From contig JADGRB010000017.1 in the NCBI GenBank assembly GCA_017881315.1, positions 1-38,839 on the forward strand: a stretch of DNA of 38,839 nt, read 5' to 3'. Numbering within the stretch: the first letter of the stretch is position 1; each line of letters opens with the position of its first letter. The notes under the pieces are model-generated. The model searched no databases and was not told the origin of the DNA. It was given only the letters and a program-made list of their open reading frames with translations. Of the stretch, positions 18,668 to 26,526 are shown piece by piece. The position numbers and the translations under genes are program-made. This DNA is from Pseudomonadota bacterium (GTDB taxonomy: Bacteria > Myxococcota_A > Polyangia > Fen-1088).

Positions 18668-19891
18668 CTAGCGAAACTCGAGCCGGAAGAGCTGCTGGCC
18701 CATCAGCATGAAGGCGCCACTTGGAACGGTGCGTTCCTGGCGGAGCCGCAAGAACGTCCCGTTCGAGGAGCCGAGGTCGCTCAGAAACACCTGATCGTCG
18801 CGGAGCGCGATTCGCGTGTGGGTCCCCGAGACGTAGCCGTCCTCCGGGAAAAGGATGTCACCTCGCTCGCGCCCGAGCACGATGGATTCACCAAAAAGCG
18901 GGAAGGCCGAGCCGTCCACGTCGCGGCCCACGATGACCGAAAGCCGTCCCCAGAAGCCCGGATTGGGCGTCCCCATGACGTCGGTGCCGTCTTCCAGGGG
19001 CTGGGGAGGCGAGATCACCTCGAACCGCAACAGCTCCTGTCCGATGCGGAAGATGTCGCCCGATTCGAGCGCCTCTTCGTCGCCAATCTTCAGGAAGATT
19101 CCGTTCAGGCTCTGAAGGTCGCGGATCGTCACGCCATTCGGGCCGACGGAGAGCTCGGCGTGCCGGGGAGACAGGTAGGCATCGGCATCGAACAACGGAG
19201 CCTGCCCGCGCCCGATGAGGTTCTCGCCATCGTGCAAGGGATGAGCTCCCCCTTCGGTGCCGTCCGGCCGAATCAGGATCAAGCGCCCGCGCGGCACGGC
19301 GGCCGGTGCGGCGGCGGTCGAGCCGGCCATGAACATCGTTCGTGGCGGGCCGCCGACGGCCGCTGACGCGCCCGAGGGCTGCTTGGCCATGCGTGTCCCG
19401 CAGCCACCGCAGAAGGCGAATCCGATCTGGACCATCTTGCCGCAGGTCGGGCAGGGGATCTGACCCTCCGGAGCCGGTGCGGCGCCCCCGGTCACCCGCA
19501 GAGGTCCTGGCGTCCCACCGAGGGCGCCGACCGCGCTGGCGCCACCGGAGGTCGAGCGCGGAGCGCCGGCGGGTCCCGCCAGCGGATTGGGCGGAAGCTG
19601 AAAGGCGATGGCGGAAGGCATCTTGGGCGAGTCGCCCCAGGGAATTCCACCGCGAACCTTGGGCACGGCCGGCGAGGAGCTCCGCAGCTCGCCGGCCACC
19701 GTGGCCGCCATCGGGGCGGGAGGGAGCACCGTCCGCGCGGTCTCGAGCGAGGAGTCGATGGCCGGCGCAGGGGCCGGTTTTACGAGCTCACTGCCGCAGC
19801 CAAGGCAAAACTTGTAGTGGTCCTGGTTTTCTTTGCCGCAGCGGTTACAGGTAATCAAAGGGACCCCCGGTAAGCCTATCGCAACTAGCAC
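18668..19891 (-). CDS. Double zinc-ribbon, double FHA-domain protein
   Basis: The ORF of 407 residues begins at GTG. A TTG 33 bases further in gives the more typical start (M)ITCNRCGKENQDHYKFC. Two four-Cys zinc ribbons lie at about 15-34 and 147-165 (CPTCGK...CGGCG), separated by a Pro/Ala-rich linker. Two FHA domains follow, near 205-290 (LIGRGQ, SPRHAEL, SLNGIFLK) and 320-405 (VLGRERG, SGTHTRIAL, SSNGTFLRL). The Arg, Ser-His and Asn-Gly residues that bind phosphothreonine are present in both, with LNG in the first. It should act as a cytoplasmic reader of Ser/Thr phosphorylation. It forms a minus-strand pair with the shorter paralogue upstream. Confidence 0.93.
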   Translation of the reverse strand: MLVAIGLPGVPLITCNRCGKENQDHYKFCLGCGSELVKPAPAPAIDSSLETARTVLPPAPMAATVAGELRSSSPAVPKVRGGIPWGDSPKMPSAIAFQLPPNPLAGPAGAPRSTSGGASAVGALGGTPGPLRVTGGAAPAPEGQIPCPTCGKMVQIGFAFCGGCGTRMAKQPSGASAAVGGPPRTMFMAGSTAAAPAAVPRGRLILIRPDGTEGGAHPLHDGENLIGRGQAPLFDADAYLSPRHAELSVGPNGVTIRDLQSLNGIFLKIGDEEALESGDIFRIGQELLRFEVISPPQPLEDGTDVMGTPNPGFWGRLSVIVGRDVDGSAFPLFGESIVLGRERGDILFPEDGYVSGTHTRIALRDDQVFLSDLGSSNGTFLRLRQERTVPSGAFMLMGQQLFRLEFR

Positions 19892-19970
19892 GACGGGCGG
19901 TCAGCGTCAATTCACTCCGACGAGATCGTTCGGTTTTCCGACACGCCCGACACTCGAGACAGGTCGCTTC

Positions 19971-20753
19971 CTAGGTGACCTCCACCCGGAGAAGCTGCTG
20001 CCCGAGGAAGACGTGATCGCCATGTTCGAGCGCGAGATCGTCGTTGATGCGGACGAAGGTTCCGTTCTTCGAGCCGAGATCGGTGAGGGTGATCTGACCC
20101 TCGCCGTTCATGGTGATCTGGGCATGCCGTCCGGAGATGAAGGGGTCGTCCAGAAAGTTCACGTCGTTTCCTTCACGACCGATCGAAATCGTGTCACTGC
20201 GCGATCGGTAGATCATGCCGATCTCGCCGCCGCGCAGACGCTGGATCAGCTTCATCTTCGAGGGCCGTTTGGGGCTGGCGTAGAAATACGTCCCCTCCGC
20301 GTCCGGTTGCGGGCCGAGATCGGGCGGCGAGGGTTCGATCTGCAGGAGCTGCTCGCCGATCAGAAACAGCGCCCCCGGCGCGAGGGCCACGGGCACCTTG
20401 ATCCGGATGAAGACGCCGTTGACCGAGCCCTCGTCGACGACATGCAGCTTGCCATCGCGATAGACGAAATTCGCGTGTCGGGGCGAGAGCAGCGGATCGT
20501 CGGGAAACATGATCGCGCCTTCGTTCCGGCCGGCCAGGTGCTCGGTAGCGTTGAGCAGGTAGGTCACCCCGTCGACCCCCTCTCCCTTGATCACGGTCAG
20601 CTTGGCGCGGCCGGGTGGCTGCTGATTCGCTCCGAAGAACATGGTCTTGGCCGCGGGAGCCGCGGGGAGGTCGATCTTGTTGCCACAGCTACCGCAGAAA
20701 CGGTTGTCCGTGGGGACTTCGGCGCCGCAGTTCGGACAGAGCTTGCCGGACAT
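19971..20753 (-). CDS. Zinc-ribbon double FHA-domain protein
   Basis: The 260-residue protein starts at MSGKLCPNCG, where GGAGG lies about 11 bases upstream. The longer ORF adds an unlikely Arg/Cys-rich leader. One zinc ribbon covers residues 5-24 (CPNCG...CGSCG). FHA domain 1 (about 50-140) has LAGRNEG, SPRHANF and SVNGVFIR. FHA domain 2 (about 170-258) has SIGREGNDV, SGRHAQI and SKNGTFVR, with a full phosphothreonine-binding set. It is a shorter paralogue of the next gene, missing the second ribbon and the linker, and the two probably arose by duplication. Partners are likely phosphorylated by Ser/Thr kinases such as the zinc-ribbon kinase encoded earlier in this window. Confidence 0.93.
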   Translation of the reverse strand: MSGKLCPNCGAEVPTDNRFCGSCGNKIDLPAAPAAKTMFFGANQQPPGRAKLTVIKGEGVDGVTYLLNATEHLAGRNEGAIMFPDDPLLSPRHANFVYRDGKLHVVDEGSVNGVFIRIKVPVALAPGALFLIGEQLLQIEPSPPDLGPQPDAEGTYFYASPKRPSKMKLIQRLRGGEIGMIYRSRSDTISIGREGNDVNFLDDPFISGRHAQITMNGEGQITLTDLGSKNGTFVRINDDLALEHGDHVFLGQQLLRVEVT

Positions 20754-20839
20754 GTTCGTCTTGACCTCCGCACGGCATTTTGTCCGCCGGCTCGAGCATT
20801 GTCGACCGTGCGGCGAGCAAGTCAAGCGGGCCGGCGATC

Positions 20840-20880
20840 TTCCGCCTTCCGCCTTCCGCCTTCTGCCTTCCGTTTCCGCC
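20840..20880. repeat. 7-bp tandem repeat in the gap between FHA and TPR/HEAT genes
   Basis: TCCGCCT is repeated three times exactly and about twice more with changes, in the 134-base space downstream of the TPR/HEAT gene. It is a simple slippage-type repeat with no coding role. Confidence 0.85.
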
Positions 20881-20887
20881 GTCCGTG

Positions 20888-23800
20888 CTAGCGGACCCGA
20901 TCCGATCGGGCGAGCGCCTCCCGCGCGGCCTGGCGGACGAGCGGGTGTCGATCGGTGGTGGCGGGCCAGAGGTAGGCCCGGCCCGATGGGCCAAGCGCCG
21001 CCAGGACCCCGACCGCCGCGAATCGTCGACGCCAGGCGCCGGGCGAGCCGTTGTCGGAGAGCAGCGGCGCCACCGCGCCGGCGATCGCCGGGCCGAGGAG
21101 CGGCCGTACCCTCGCCACTCCGTGCGCCGCCAGAATGGCCGCTCCGGCGAGCGCAGCCGACCCGTCGCGGACCGCGTCCGCGAGGCGTGCCGGGGTCACG
21201 CGCTCGTCGTCGATCTTGGCCAGCACCCGTAACGCCGCCGCGCGGATGTCCACTGCCGGATCGTCGAGCAGAGCCGCCACGCGATCGGCCAGCGGGAGCG
21301 CGATCTCGCGAAGTGCCAGGGCTGTGTCGGGGCCTGCCGCGACATCGCCCTCGGGCGCCAGCGCGCCCAGTCCGGGCCCGTCGGTTCGGCTGTCGAGGGC
21401 GGCCAGGGCCGCGCGGCGCCGGTCACCCGGGTGACCGAGTGATTCCGCCAGGAGGTCCTCCAGCGCGCGGGTGTGGTCTCGCCACAGCGGTGCCAGGTCG
21501 CCGGGCGGAGGCGCCTCGGTGAAGGCCGCCAGCGCATCCCCGAGATCGAGCCCGTTGCCGGTGACGAACCGACCTTCATCGGGTGGGGGAGCCGCGGTCA
21601 GCCAGGCGCCGAGCGCCGCGATGGGCGCGGCCGCATCGACGAGCGCGAATCGTTCCGGCAGCAACGCGCGGGTGAGCAGCACCGGCAAGGCGCGTGGATC
21701 GCGCGCGCGGGCCAGCGCAAAGGCGGCCGCGCGCGACAGGTCGACGTCGCCGGCATCCAGCAGGTCGATCAGTGTGGGGGTGCCGGCCGACAGACCGGCG
21801 CGACCCAGCCCCGCGATTGCCGCGCTCCGAACCAGCAGCGGTCGGGCGGGATCGGCCGCCACCCGTGCCAGGAGCTGGGCCGGTGCGGCTCCCCGATCCC
21901 GACTTTCTCGACCTTCCCGGTCTTCTCGACCGTGCCAATCTGGGGCGCGCCGACCGAGACCGAGACAGGCCGCAGCCTGGATTTCCGGGCGCCGATCCTC
22001 GAGCGCCCGCTCCAGAAAGGGCGTCACGCGCGGGTCGGGGATCCGGCCAAGGCTCCAGACGGCGGCGGTCCGGGTGGCGGTGCTGCTGGCGCCGACGGCG
22101 TGTTCGAGGGCCGATCGCCCCCGCGGATCGGCGAGGCGTCCGAGGGCGACGATCGCCGCGAGTTGGGCTTCCGTCGCCCCGCTGGCGGCGGGGCTTCGCG
22201 GATTGCCCTCGGCCAACCGCGCGGCGATTCGCGCCAGCGCCGGCGCCGCGTCCGTGTTGCCCAGCATTCCGAGGAGCTCGATCGCAGCGGGGTCCGGGGC
22301 CTGATCGGCGTCGGTGACCAGATCCAGCAGCGGCCGCAGCCATCGTCGGCCGAGGCGCGCGCGTGTGGCGTCGGCGGTGGGATCCCGGTAAAGCGGTGGC
22401 AACATCCTTTTCAGCACGCCGACCAGGGCTCTCCGCCGGGCGGCTGTCGCTTGTTCGTCGGGCATGGTGGACGAAAGCGTCTGCGCGAGCTCCGACAACC
22501 GGCCCAGGGACTCGTCGAGCGTCAGCGCCCGTCGCGCGGCATCTGTCACCGATGCGTCGTCGTGCGAGGTCCGCAGCAGCGTCTCGATCGTCGTGGCTGC
22601 GCCGACGCCGTCGCCCTGCCGCACCTGGATCTTGGCCAGGGACAGGCCCGCTCCCGGGGGGGCGTCTCCTCGCAGAGCCTTCCGGTACGTCGCGGCGGCC
22701 AGCGTGTCTGAGCCCGCGCGCTCTCGGAGCTCGGCAATCCTAACCAAGGTGGCGGGATCGGCGCCGACCTCGGCATCCGCGGCACGCGCGAGGGCGCCCG
22801 CGGTGTCGTAGCGCCCGAGCGCGATGGCGGCCATCTGAAGCTGGGCTTCGCGCGCCCGGCCGGGCGCCAGGCGACCGAGCTCGTCCAGGCGCAGGGTGGC
22901 CTCGTCGAGCTGACCGGTTCGTTGAAGAAGACGGGCTAGCGCAAACCCCGCCTCGATCGCCGCGGCGCGCGCGTCGCCGGATCCGCCACCCGCCGCGGCG
23001 CGCGCGTCGCCAGATCCGTCACCCACCGCGGCACCGCGCGCGAGGATCGCGCGCAGCGTGGTCATCGCCCCTGCGCCGTCGCCGAGCCGTTGCTGGGCCT
23101 CCGCCAGAAACAGCCACGTCTCGGCATCATCCGGATGTGCCTCGGCTTCGCTCCGCAGGCGGTGAACCTCGGCGTCCAGCCGTCCCCGTCCCTGACGCGC
23201 AAGCAACGCCAGGCTGTGCGTGCGGGCCTCGCGCCGGCGCCCGGCATCTCCGCCATCCGAGCCCGCGGGGCCCGCGATCCGCAGGACCAGATTCCACTCT
23301 TCGAGCGCGGCGTCCGGTTTGCGCTGCCGTTCGTAGATCTGCGCGAGCAAGCGGTGGGGTGCGGCGCTCTTGGCGTCGAGCGCCAGCGCGCTCCGCGCCT
23401 CCTCGATCGCGCCCGTGAAGAGATCGTGATCGAGCAGCACCTCGCCGAGCCGCAGGTGTCCGGCCACCGCCGAACCCGCTCGGGTGCGCAGGGCCGACCA
23501 GGTCCGGCGCGCGTCGTCCTTCTGACCGGATTGAAACTGCGCTTCGCCGAGGGCGACGATCGCGCTCTCGCTGGTGGGATCGAGCTTGTGAATGCGTTCC
23601 CGGATCGCCAGCGCCCGCCGGTCGTCGCCCGCGCGCGCGGCGCTCTCCGCCAGCTCCCGGAGCGCGGCCGCTTGGTGGGCGAAATGGATCGTGGCGCGAT
23701 CGATCGTCGCCGCCGCGGCCGCGCGGTCGCCGCCGCGCAGCTGGCGGTTGGCGAGCTCGGTGGAAAAGCCGACCTCGGAAGGAAGCCGACGCGCCAGCTC

Positions 23801-24856
23801 GGCGGTGGTCGCGGTCGCTTCTTCGTCCCGACCCATTCGCTCCTGCAGCGCGATCAGCCGGCGCCCGATCGCCGCGTCGCGCGGCGCACGCGCCAGGGCC
23901 GTCCGGGTCGCCGTCAGCGCTCCCTCGAGATCGCCGAGCTCGTCACGGACCTGGCCGAGGATTTCCCATTCGACGGGGCCGGGCGCGCGTTCGAGCTCGT
24001 CGGCCAGGGCGCCGAGGGTTCCACGGCTTCGCGCCAGGTCGCGGGCGCAGGTCCAGACCGCGCGGCGACTCTCGCTCGCCGCCAGGGGCAGCTGCCGGAT
24101 GAGCGCGTCCAGTCCCGCGGCGGCTCGGGCGGCGTCGCCCGGATCGCCGCCGGCCAGGCGCAGGCGTGCCGCGCGCAGGGCCAGCGCCAGTTTGCCCGCG
24201 GCGCGATCGGACGGCAGGCGCCGTTCCAGGATCTGCGCCGCTTCGATGGGCCGGCCCACCGATTCCAGCAGGTCGGCGAGTCGCTCGGCCTCGACATCGC
24301 CATCGGGTACCAGGGCCACCAGCTCACGGCGGAGGGCGAGACGGTGTTCGAGGTCGCCGCCGGGCTCGCGCGCCAAGAGTGCCAGCTCCGCCTCGATCAA
24401 TCGTCGACGGAGGGGCGGACGCTTCTCGTGTCCCAGCGCCTGGTCGTACGCCGCGACCGCCTCCGCGACGGCCCCTGTCGCGGCCAGTGCCCGGGCTCGA
24501 CCAGCCAGCGCCGCCCCCGAATCGGGGACGATCTTCAACGCCTCGCCGAAGGTTTGGGCGGCTTCGGCCGCGTCGCCCAGCGCGAACAGAAGCTGCGCGT
24601 AGGCGGCGAGCGGCGCGTAACCCGTCGCCCCGACAGCCCAGGCGCGAAAGCGCGCCCGCAACGCGGCGGCGCCAGGTCGTCCGGCCAGCTGGACCACCCG
24701 CCGGGCCAGCGTTTCGTCGTCTGGGTTGTCGCGCAGCGCCCGTTCGCCGCGCTCGAGAACGACGCTCGAGCCGCCGCGGTGGACCTGCCAATCCGCCGGC
24801 GCCGGCCGGGGGGCCGCCATGACCAAGACCGCCGCAAGTACCAGCCGGCGCGCCAC
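20888..24856 (-). CDS. Large exported TPR / HEAT-repeat protein
   Basis: The 1322-residue protein starts at GTG with an export signal (MARRLVLAAVLVMAAPRPAPA). Residues 25 to about 800 are helical TPR units, with repeated patterns such as ALFALGDAAEAAQTFGEAL, AEAVAAYDQALG, RIHKLDPTSESAIVALGEAQF and RLLAQIYERQRKPDAALEEW. From about 850 to the end the pattern becomes HEAT/PBS-like (LGMLGNTDAAPALARIA, AIVALGRLADPRGRSALEHAV, RSAAIAGLGRAG). A charged insert (HGREDREGRESRDRG) interrupts the HEAT part. No catalytic motif is visible. It is probably a periplasmic or envelope scaffold. The plus-strand ORFs of 614 and 412 residues opposite it are shadows. Confidence 0.88.
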   Translation of the reverse strand: MARRLVLAAVLVMAAPRPAPADWQVHRGGSSVVLERGERALRDNPDDETLARRVVQLAGRPGAAALRARFRAWAVGATGYAPLAAYAQLLFALGDAAEAAQTFGEALKIVPDSGAALAGRARALAATGAVAEAVAAYDQALGHEKRPPLRRRLIEAELALLAREPGGDLEHRLALRRELVALVPDGDVEAERLADLLESVGRPIEAAQILERRLPSDRAAGKLALALRAARLRLAGGDPGDAARAAAGLDALIRQLPLAASESRRAVWTCARDLARSRGTLGALADELERAPGPVEWEILGQVRDELGDLEGALTATRTALARAPRDAAIGRRLIALQERMGRDEEATATTAELARRLPSEVGFSTELANRQLRGGDRAAAAATIDRATIHFAHQAAALRELAESAARAGDDRRALAIRERIHKLDPTSESAIVALGEAQFQSGQKDDARRTWSALRTRAGSAVAGHLRLGEVLLDHDLFTGAIEEARSALALDAKSAAPHRLLAQIYERQRKPDAALEEWNLVLRIAGPAGSDGGDAGRRREARTHSLALLARQGRGRLDAEVHRLRSEAEAHPDDAETWLFLAEAQQRLGDGAGAMTTLRAILARGAAVGDGSGDARAAAGGGSGDARAAAIEAGFALARLLQRTGQLDEATLRLDELGRLAPGRAREAQLQMAAIALGRYDTAGALARAADAEVGADPATLVRIAELRERAGSDTLAAATYRKALRGDAPPGAGLSLAKIQVRQGDGVGAATTIETLLRTSHDDASVTDAARRALTLDESLGRLSELAQTLSSTMPDEQATAARRRALVGVLKRMLPPLYRDPTADATRARLGRRWLRPLLDLVTDADQAPDPAAIELLGMLGNTDAAPALARIAARLAEGNPRSPAASGATEAQLAAIVALGRLADPRGRSALEHAVGASSTATRTAAVWSLGRIPDPRVTPFLERALEDRRPEIQAAACLGLGRRAPDWHGREDREGRESRDRGAAPAQLLARVAADPARPLLVRSAAIAGLGRAGLSAGTPTLIDLLDAGDVDLSRAAAFALARARDPRALPVLLTRALLPERFALVDAAAPIAALGAWLTAAPPPDEGRFVTGNGLDLGDALAAFTEAPPPGDLAPLWRDHTRALEDLLAESLGHPGDRRRAALAALDSRTDGPGLGALAPEGDVAAGPDTALALREIALPLADRVAALLDDPAVDIRAAALRVLAKIDDERVTPARLADAVRDGSAALAGAAILAAHGVARVRPLLGPAIAGAVAPLLSDNGSPGAWRRRFAAVGVLAALGPSGRAYLWPATTDRHPLVRQAAREALARSDRVR
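22958..23023. repeat. Two 33-bp copies inside the TPR/HEAT gene
   Basis: Two 33-bp copies with two differences encode a GDARAAAGGGS-type linker between TPR units. The unit keeps the reading frame and has the same length as the repeat in the methyltransferase gene, but not its sequence. Confidence 0.85.
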
Positions 24857-24880
24857 ATCCCAAGCCTAGCACCGCCAACG

Positions 24881-24924
24881 AAAAAACGGCCCCCGGCGCC
24901 GCACCATTGCGGAACCGAGGGCCG
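24881..24924 (-). terminator. Intrinsic terminator of the PilZ gene
   Basis: On the minus strand, CGGCCCTCGG pairs with CCGGGGGCCG (one G-U) around a loop that holds a smaller CCGCA/TGCGG hairpin, and six T follow. It starts 20 bases after the PilZ stop and is the only classic U-tract terminator I found. Confidence 0.85.
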
Positions 24925-24944
24925 ACCGAGGTGATTGGACGAAG

Positions 24945-25346
24945 CTAGGCGAACCGACTGATAGGACGAGACGTCGGATAGAAGAGACGCAGGAGGCGCT
25001 CGCGCCGCTCGCGCAGGTAGTCGCGAATCAGCCGCTCGTGCTTGCGCGCCATGGAGACGAAGCGCAGCCCAGAGACGTGCACGTTGCGGCCGACGTCGTC
25101 GAACTTGGGCTCGGCGCTCGCCCAGATGGTCTCGTTGGTCCCGGGCAATACGACCTCGAGCGCGACCATCTTCGCGAACGGCACCGCGGCCTCGGTCACC
25201 TTTTGAATGGCGACCCCGGCTTCACTGACGTCCATCGCCAGCGCGCGATAGGGGCGATCCCAGACGTATTCGTTCAGGACGACCTGAAGACGGAGCCGGG
25301 GGTTCAGGCGGCGATTGTCGGGGTGCGGTGAGAGAATGTCGTACAT
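24945..25346 (-). CDS. PilZ-domain protein (predicted c-di-GMP receptor)
   Basis: The 133-residue protein is mostly one PilZ domain. It has the Arg-rich switch RRLNPRLRLQ at residues 12-21 and the DVSEAGVAI motif near 39-47, matching RxxxR and D/NxSxxG, the two c-di-GMP contacts. The C-terminal end is Arg-rich (RDYLRERRERLLRLF). It should bind c-di-GMP in the cytoplasm and adjust motility, secretion or polysaccharide output. No ribosome site precedes the ATG. The predicted -10 box lies only seven bases upstream, so the message may be leaderless. It is bounded by its own promoter and terminator. Confidence 0.9.
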   Translation of the reverse strand: MYDILSPHPDNRRLNPRLRLQVVLNEYVWDRPYRALAMDVSEAGVAIQKVTEAAVPFAKMVALEVVLPGTNETIWASAEPKFDDVGRNVHVSGLRFVSMARKHERLIRDYLRERRERLLRLFYPTSRPISRFA

Positions 25347-25353
25347 GTAGGAT

Positions 25354-25381
25354 AGAGTAGTTTAAAAACATACCATGTCAA
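25354..25381 (-). promoter_or_regulatory. Predicted promoter of the PilZ gene
   Basis: On the minus strand a perfect TTGACA is followed after 16 bases by TACTCT (three of six). Transcription would start about at the ATG. The AT-rich block between contrasts sharply with the GC-rich minisatellite just upstream. Confidence 0.5.
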
Positions 25382-25400
25382 AAAAAGCTGTGTTTCGAGG

Positions 25401-25556
25401 TTCGCTCGCTGCGACGCCCTACTCGCTGCGGCGGGCCCTCGCTGCGGTGCGCTACTCGCTGCGCGCGCTACTCGCTGCGGCGCGCTACTCGCTGCGGCGC
25501 GCTGCTCGCTGCGGCGGGCGCTGCTCGCTGCGGCGCGCTACTCGCTGCGGCGCGAC
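25401..25556. repeat. 17-bp minisatellite, about nine copies
   Basis: The unit CTACTCGCTGCGGCGCG is repeated about nine times with small changes. It fills most of the 191-base gap upstream of the PilZ gene and extends into the last codons and stop of the anti-sigma-like gene, whose stop codon is within a repeat unit. There are no unique spacers, so it is not a CRISPR array. Confidence 0.92.
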
Positions 25557-25771
25557 TGAAGGAAGCTGCGTACGGACTCGCGGACCGACGCTGGGATCTG
25601 GGTCGCCAGGGCCTCACGAGACAGCTCAGGCGTTATTCGGTACGTCTCGAAGAACGTCACGCAATCCGGGCACTGCGAGAGGTGCCGCCGGAACCCGACC
25701 TGTTCCTCGTCGGGCAAGACGCCTTCTACGTAATCCAAACAAAACTCGATGAGCTGCTGGCAACTAATCAT
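25538..25771 (-). CDS. Small zinc-finger anti-sigma-like protein
   Basis: The 77-residue protein has the anti-sigma zinc-finger pattern (zf-HC2/ZAS): His30, Cys34 and Cys37 in HLSQCPDC, with Cys4 or Cys11 as a likely fourth ligand, and the typical lead-in EFCLDYVEGVLPDEEQVGFRRHL. It has no membrane helix and ends shortly after the domain, so it would be a soluble regulator. Such proteins usually bind an ECF sigma factor encoded next door, but none is present on either side: upstream lies the divergent sctP-like gene. Its last few codons (SRRSE) are made by the first units of the minisatellite, suggesting that repeat growth has redefined its C-terminus. Confidence 0.78.
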   Translation of the reverse strand: MISCQQLIEFCLDYVEGVLPDEEQVGFRRHLSQCPDCVTFFETYRITPELSREALATQIPASVRESVRSFLQSRRSE

Positions 25772-25870
25772 GACCCTGGTCTCGTCATGCAGTTTCGGCG
25801 CCTTCCATCATTCGATGGCCCCCGCGGCCCACGGTTTCGAAGAATCATACCTCAGGAGGTCACGGCACGC

Positions 25871-25897
25871 ATGAGAACCCTGCGCCGGTCCCGTTGA
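25871..25897 (+). CDS. Possible 8-codon leader peptide before the sctP-like gene
   Basis: AGGAGGT, the best ribosome site in this part of the window, lies ten bases before an ATG that opens an 8-residue frame (MRTLRRSR). Its TGA overlaps the TTG start of the next ORF as TTGA. This would allow coupled translation of the downstream gene. The alternative is that the ATG is the true gene start and a frameshift, natural or from sequencing, separates it from the main frame. Confidence 0.4.
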   Translation: MRTLRRSR

Positions 25898-26526
25898 GCT
25901 CTAGCAACTGCGGGGGCGCATCGGTCGAAAACGGAGCCGTGCAGGTCAATGACGCGACGGTCGCTCCGGTCGTTCGAAAGGATGATCCTTCCGTCGGTGG
26001 TGCGGCGGACGCAACTCGGCGGGCAGCCCGCTCCAGCCCGCGTTTCCGCGACACGCTTGCGCGCGGCGGTTCCGTTGGTGCAACCGGGGTAGGGACGGAG
26101 ACGGCCATGGCGGCGGCGCTGGCGGGGTGGTTTCGTGGCGAGCCGGCGCCTCGGTCGCCGGCACCGCCTCCCATCGCGCCAGCCCCGCCGCCGGCGCCCC
26201 CGTCGAAGATCGATCGAATCTTGGTCGGGGACGTTGGCGGTGAGGTCCAGGCGCGCATCCGGATCGGGTCGGGCGAGCTGGCCGGGGCCGAGATACGACT
26301 GACTTCGGCGCCCGGATCACGCGCCGTGGCCGCTGAGCTCTTGACACGAACCGAGGGTTCGCGGCAGACGCTTTCAGTGGCGATGAACGAGCTCCGACTT
26401 CGGCTGCGAAGCAAAGGGATCGCGCTGGCGGCGACGGCGACGCGCCCGCGCCATCCGGACGGCCATGGCGCGGGCGGGTCGAACGACGGCGGCGGGTCCG
26501 AGTCCGGCGGCGGGACCGATCGGTGA
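25894..26526 (+). CDS. Type III secretion needle-length / FliK-like protein (SctP-like)
   Basis: The 210-residue ORF begins at TTG. An in-frame GTG 45 bases later is another option. The first ~100 residues are Pro/Ala-rich and disordered (PAPPPIAPAPPPAPPSK). Residues 105-180 fit the C-terminal domain of FliK/YscP/HpaP proteins: GDVGGEVQARIRIGSGELAGAEIRL, then VAAELLTRTEG and SVAMNELRLRLRSKGIAL. Those proteins measure needle or hook length and switch export specificity. The match is by pattern, and the position directly before sctQ (GTGA overlap) strongly supports it. No other secretion genes adjoin. The tail is Gly/Ser-rich. Confidence 0.6.
   Translation: MSSSNCGGASVENGAVQVNDATVAPVVRKDDPSVGGAADATRRAARSSPRFRDTLARGGSVGATGVGTETAMAAALAGWFRGEPAPRSPAPPPIAPAPPPAPPSKIDRILVGDVGGEVQARIRIGSGELAGAEIRLTSAPGSRAVAAELLTRTEGSRQTLSVAMNELRLRLRSKGIALAATATRPRHPDGHGAGGSNDGGGSESGGGTDR

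Noticed and set aside
23090-24934. 614-residue plus-strand ORF opposite the TPR/HEAT gene
   Set aside because: It is a high-GC shadow. The minus strand shows regular TPR periodicity and a signal peptide.
25401-25556. Possible CRISPR array
   Set aside because: Units of 17 bp are contiguous without unique spacers, and no cas genes are present.
25375-25752. 125-residue plus-strand ORF over the minisatellite
   Set aside because: Its first half is only translated repeat (SLRRA-type) and its second half is antisense to the zinc-finger protein.
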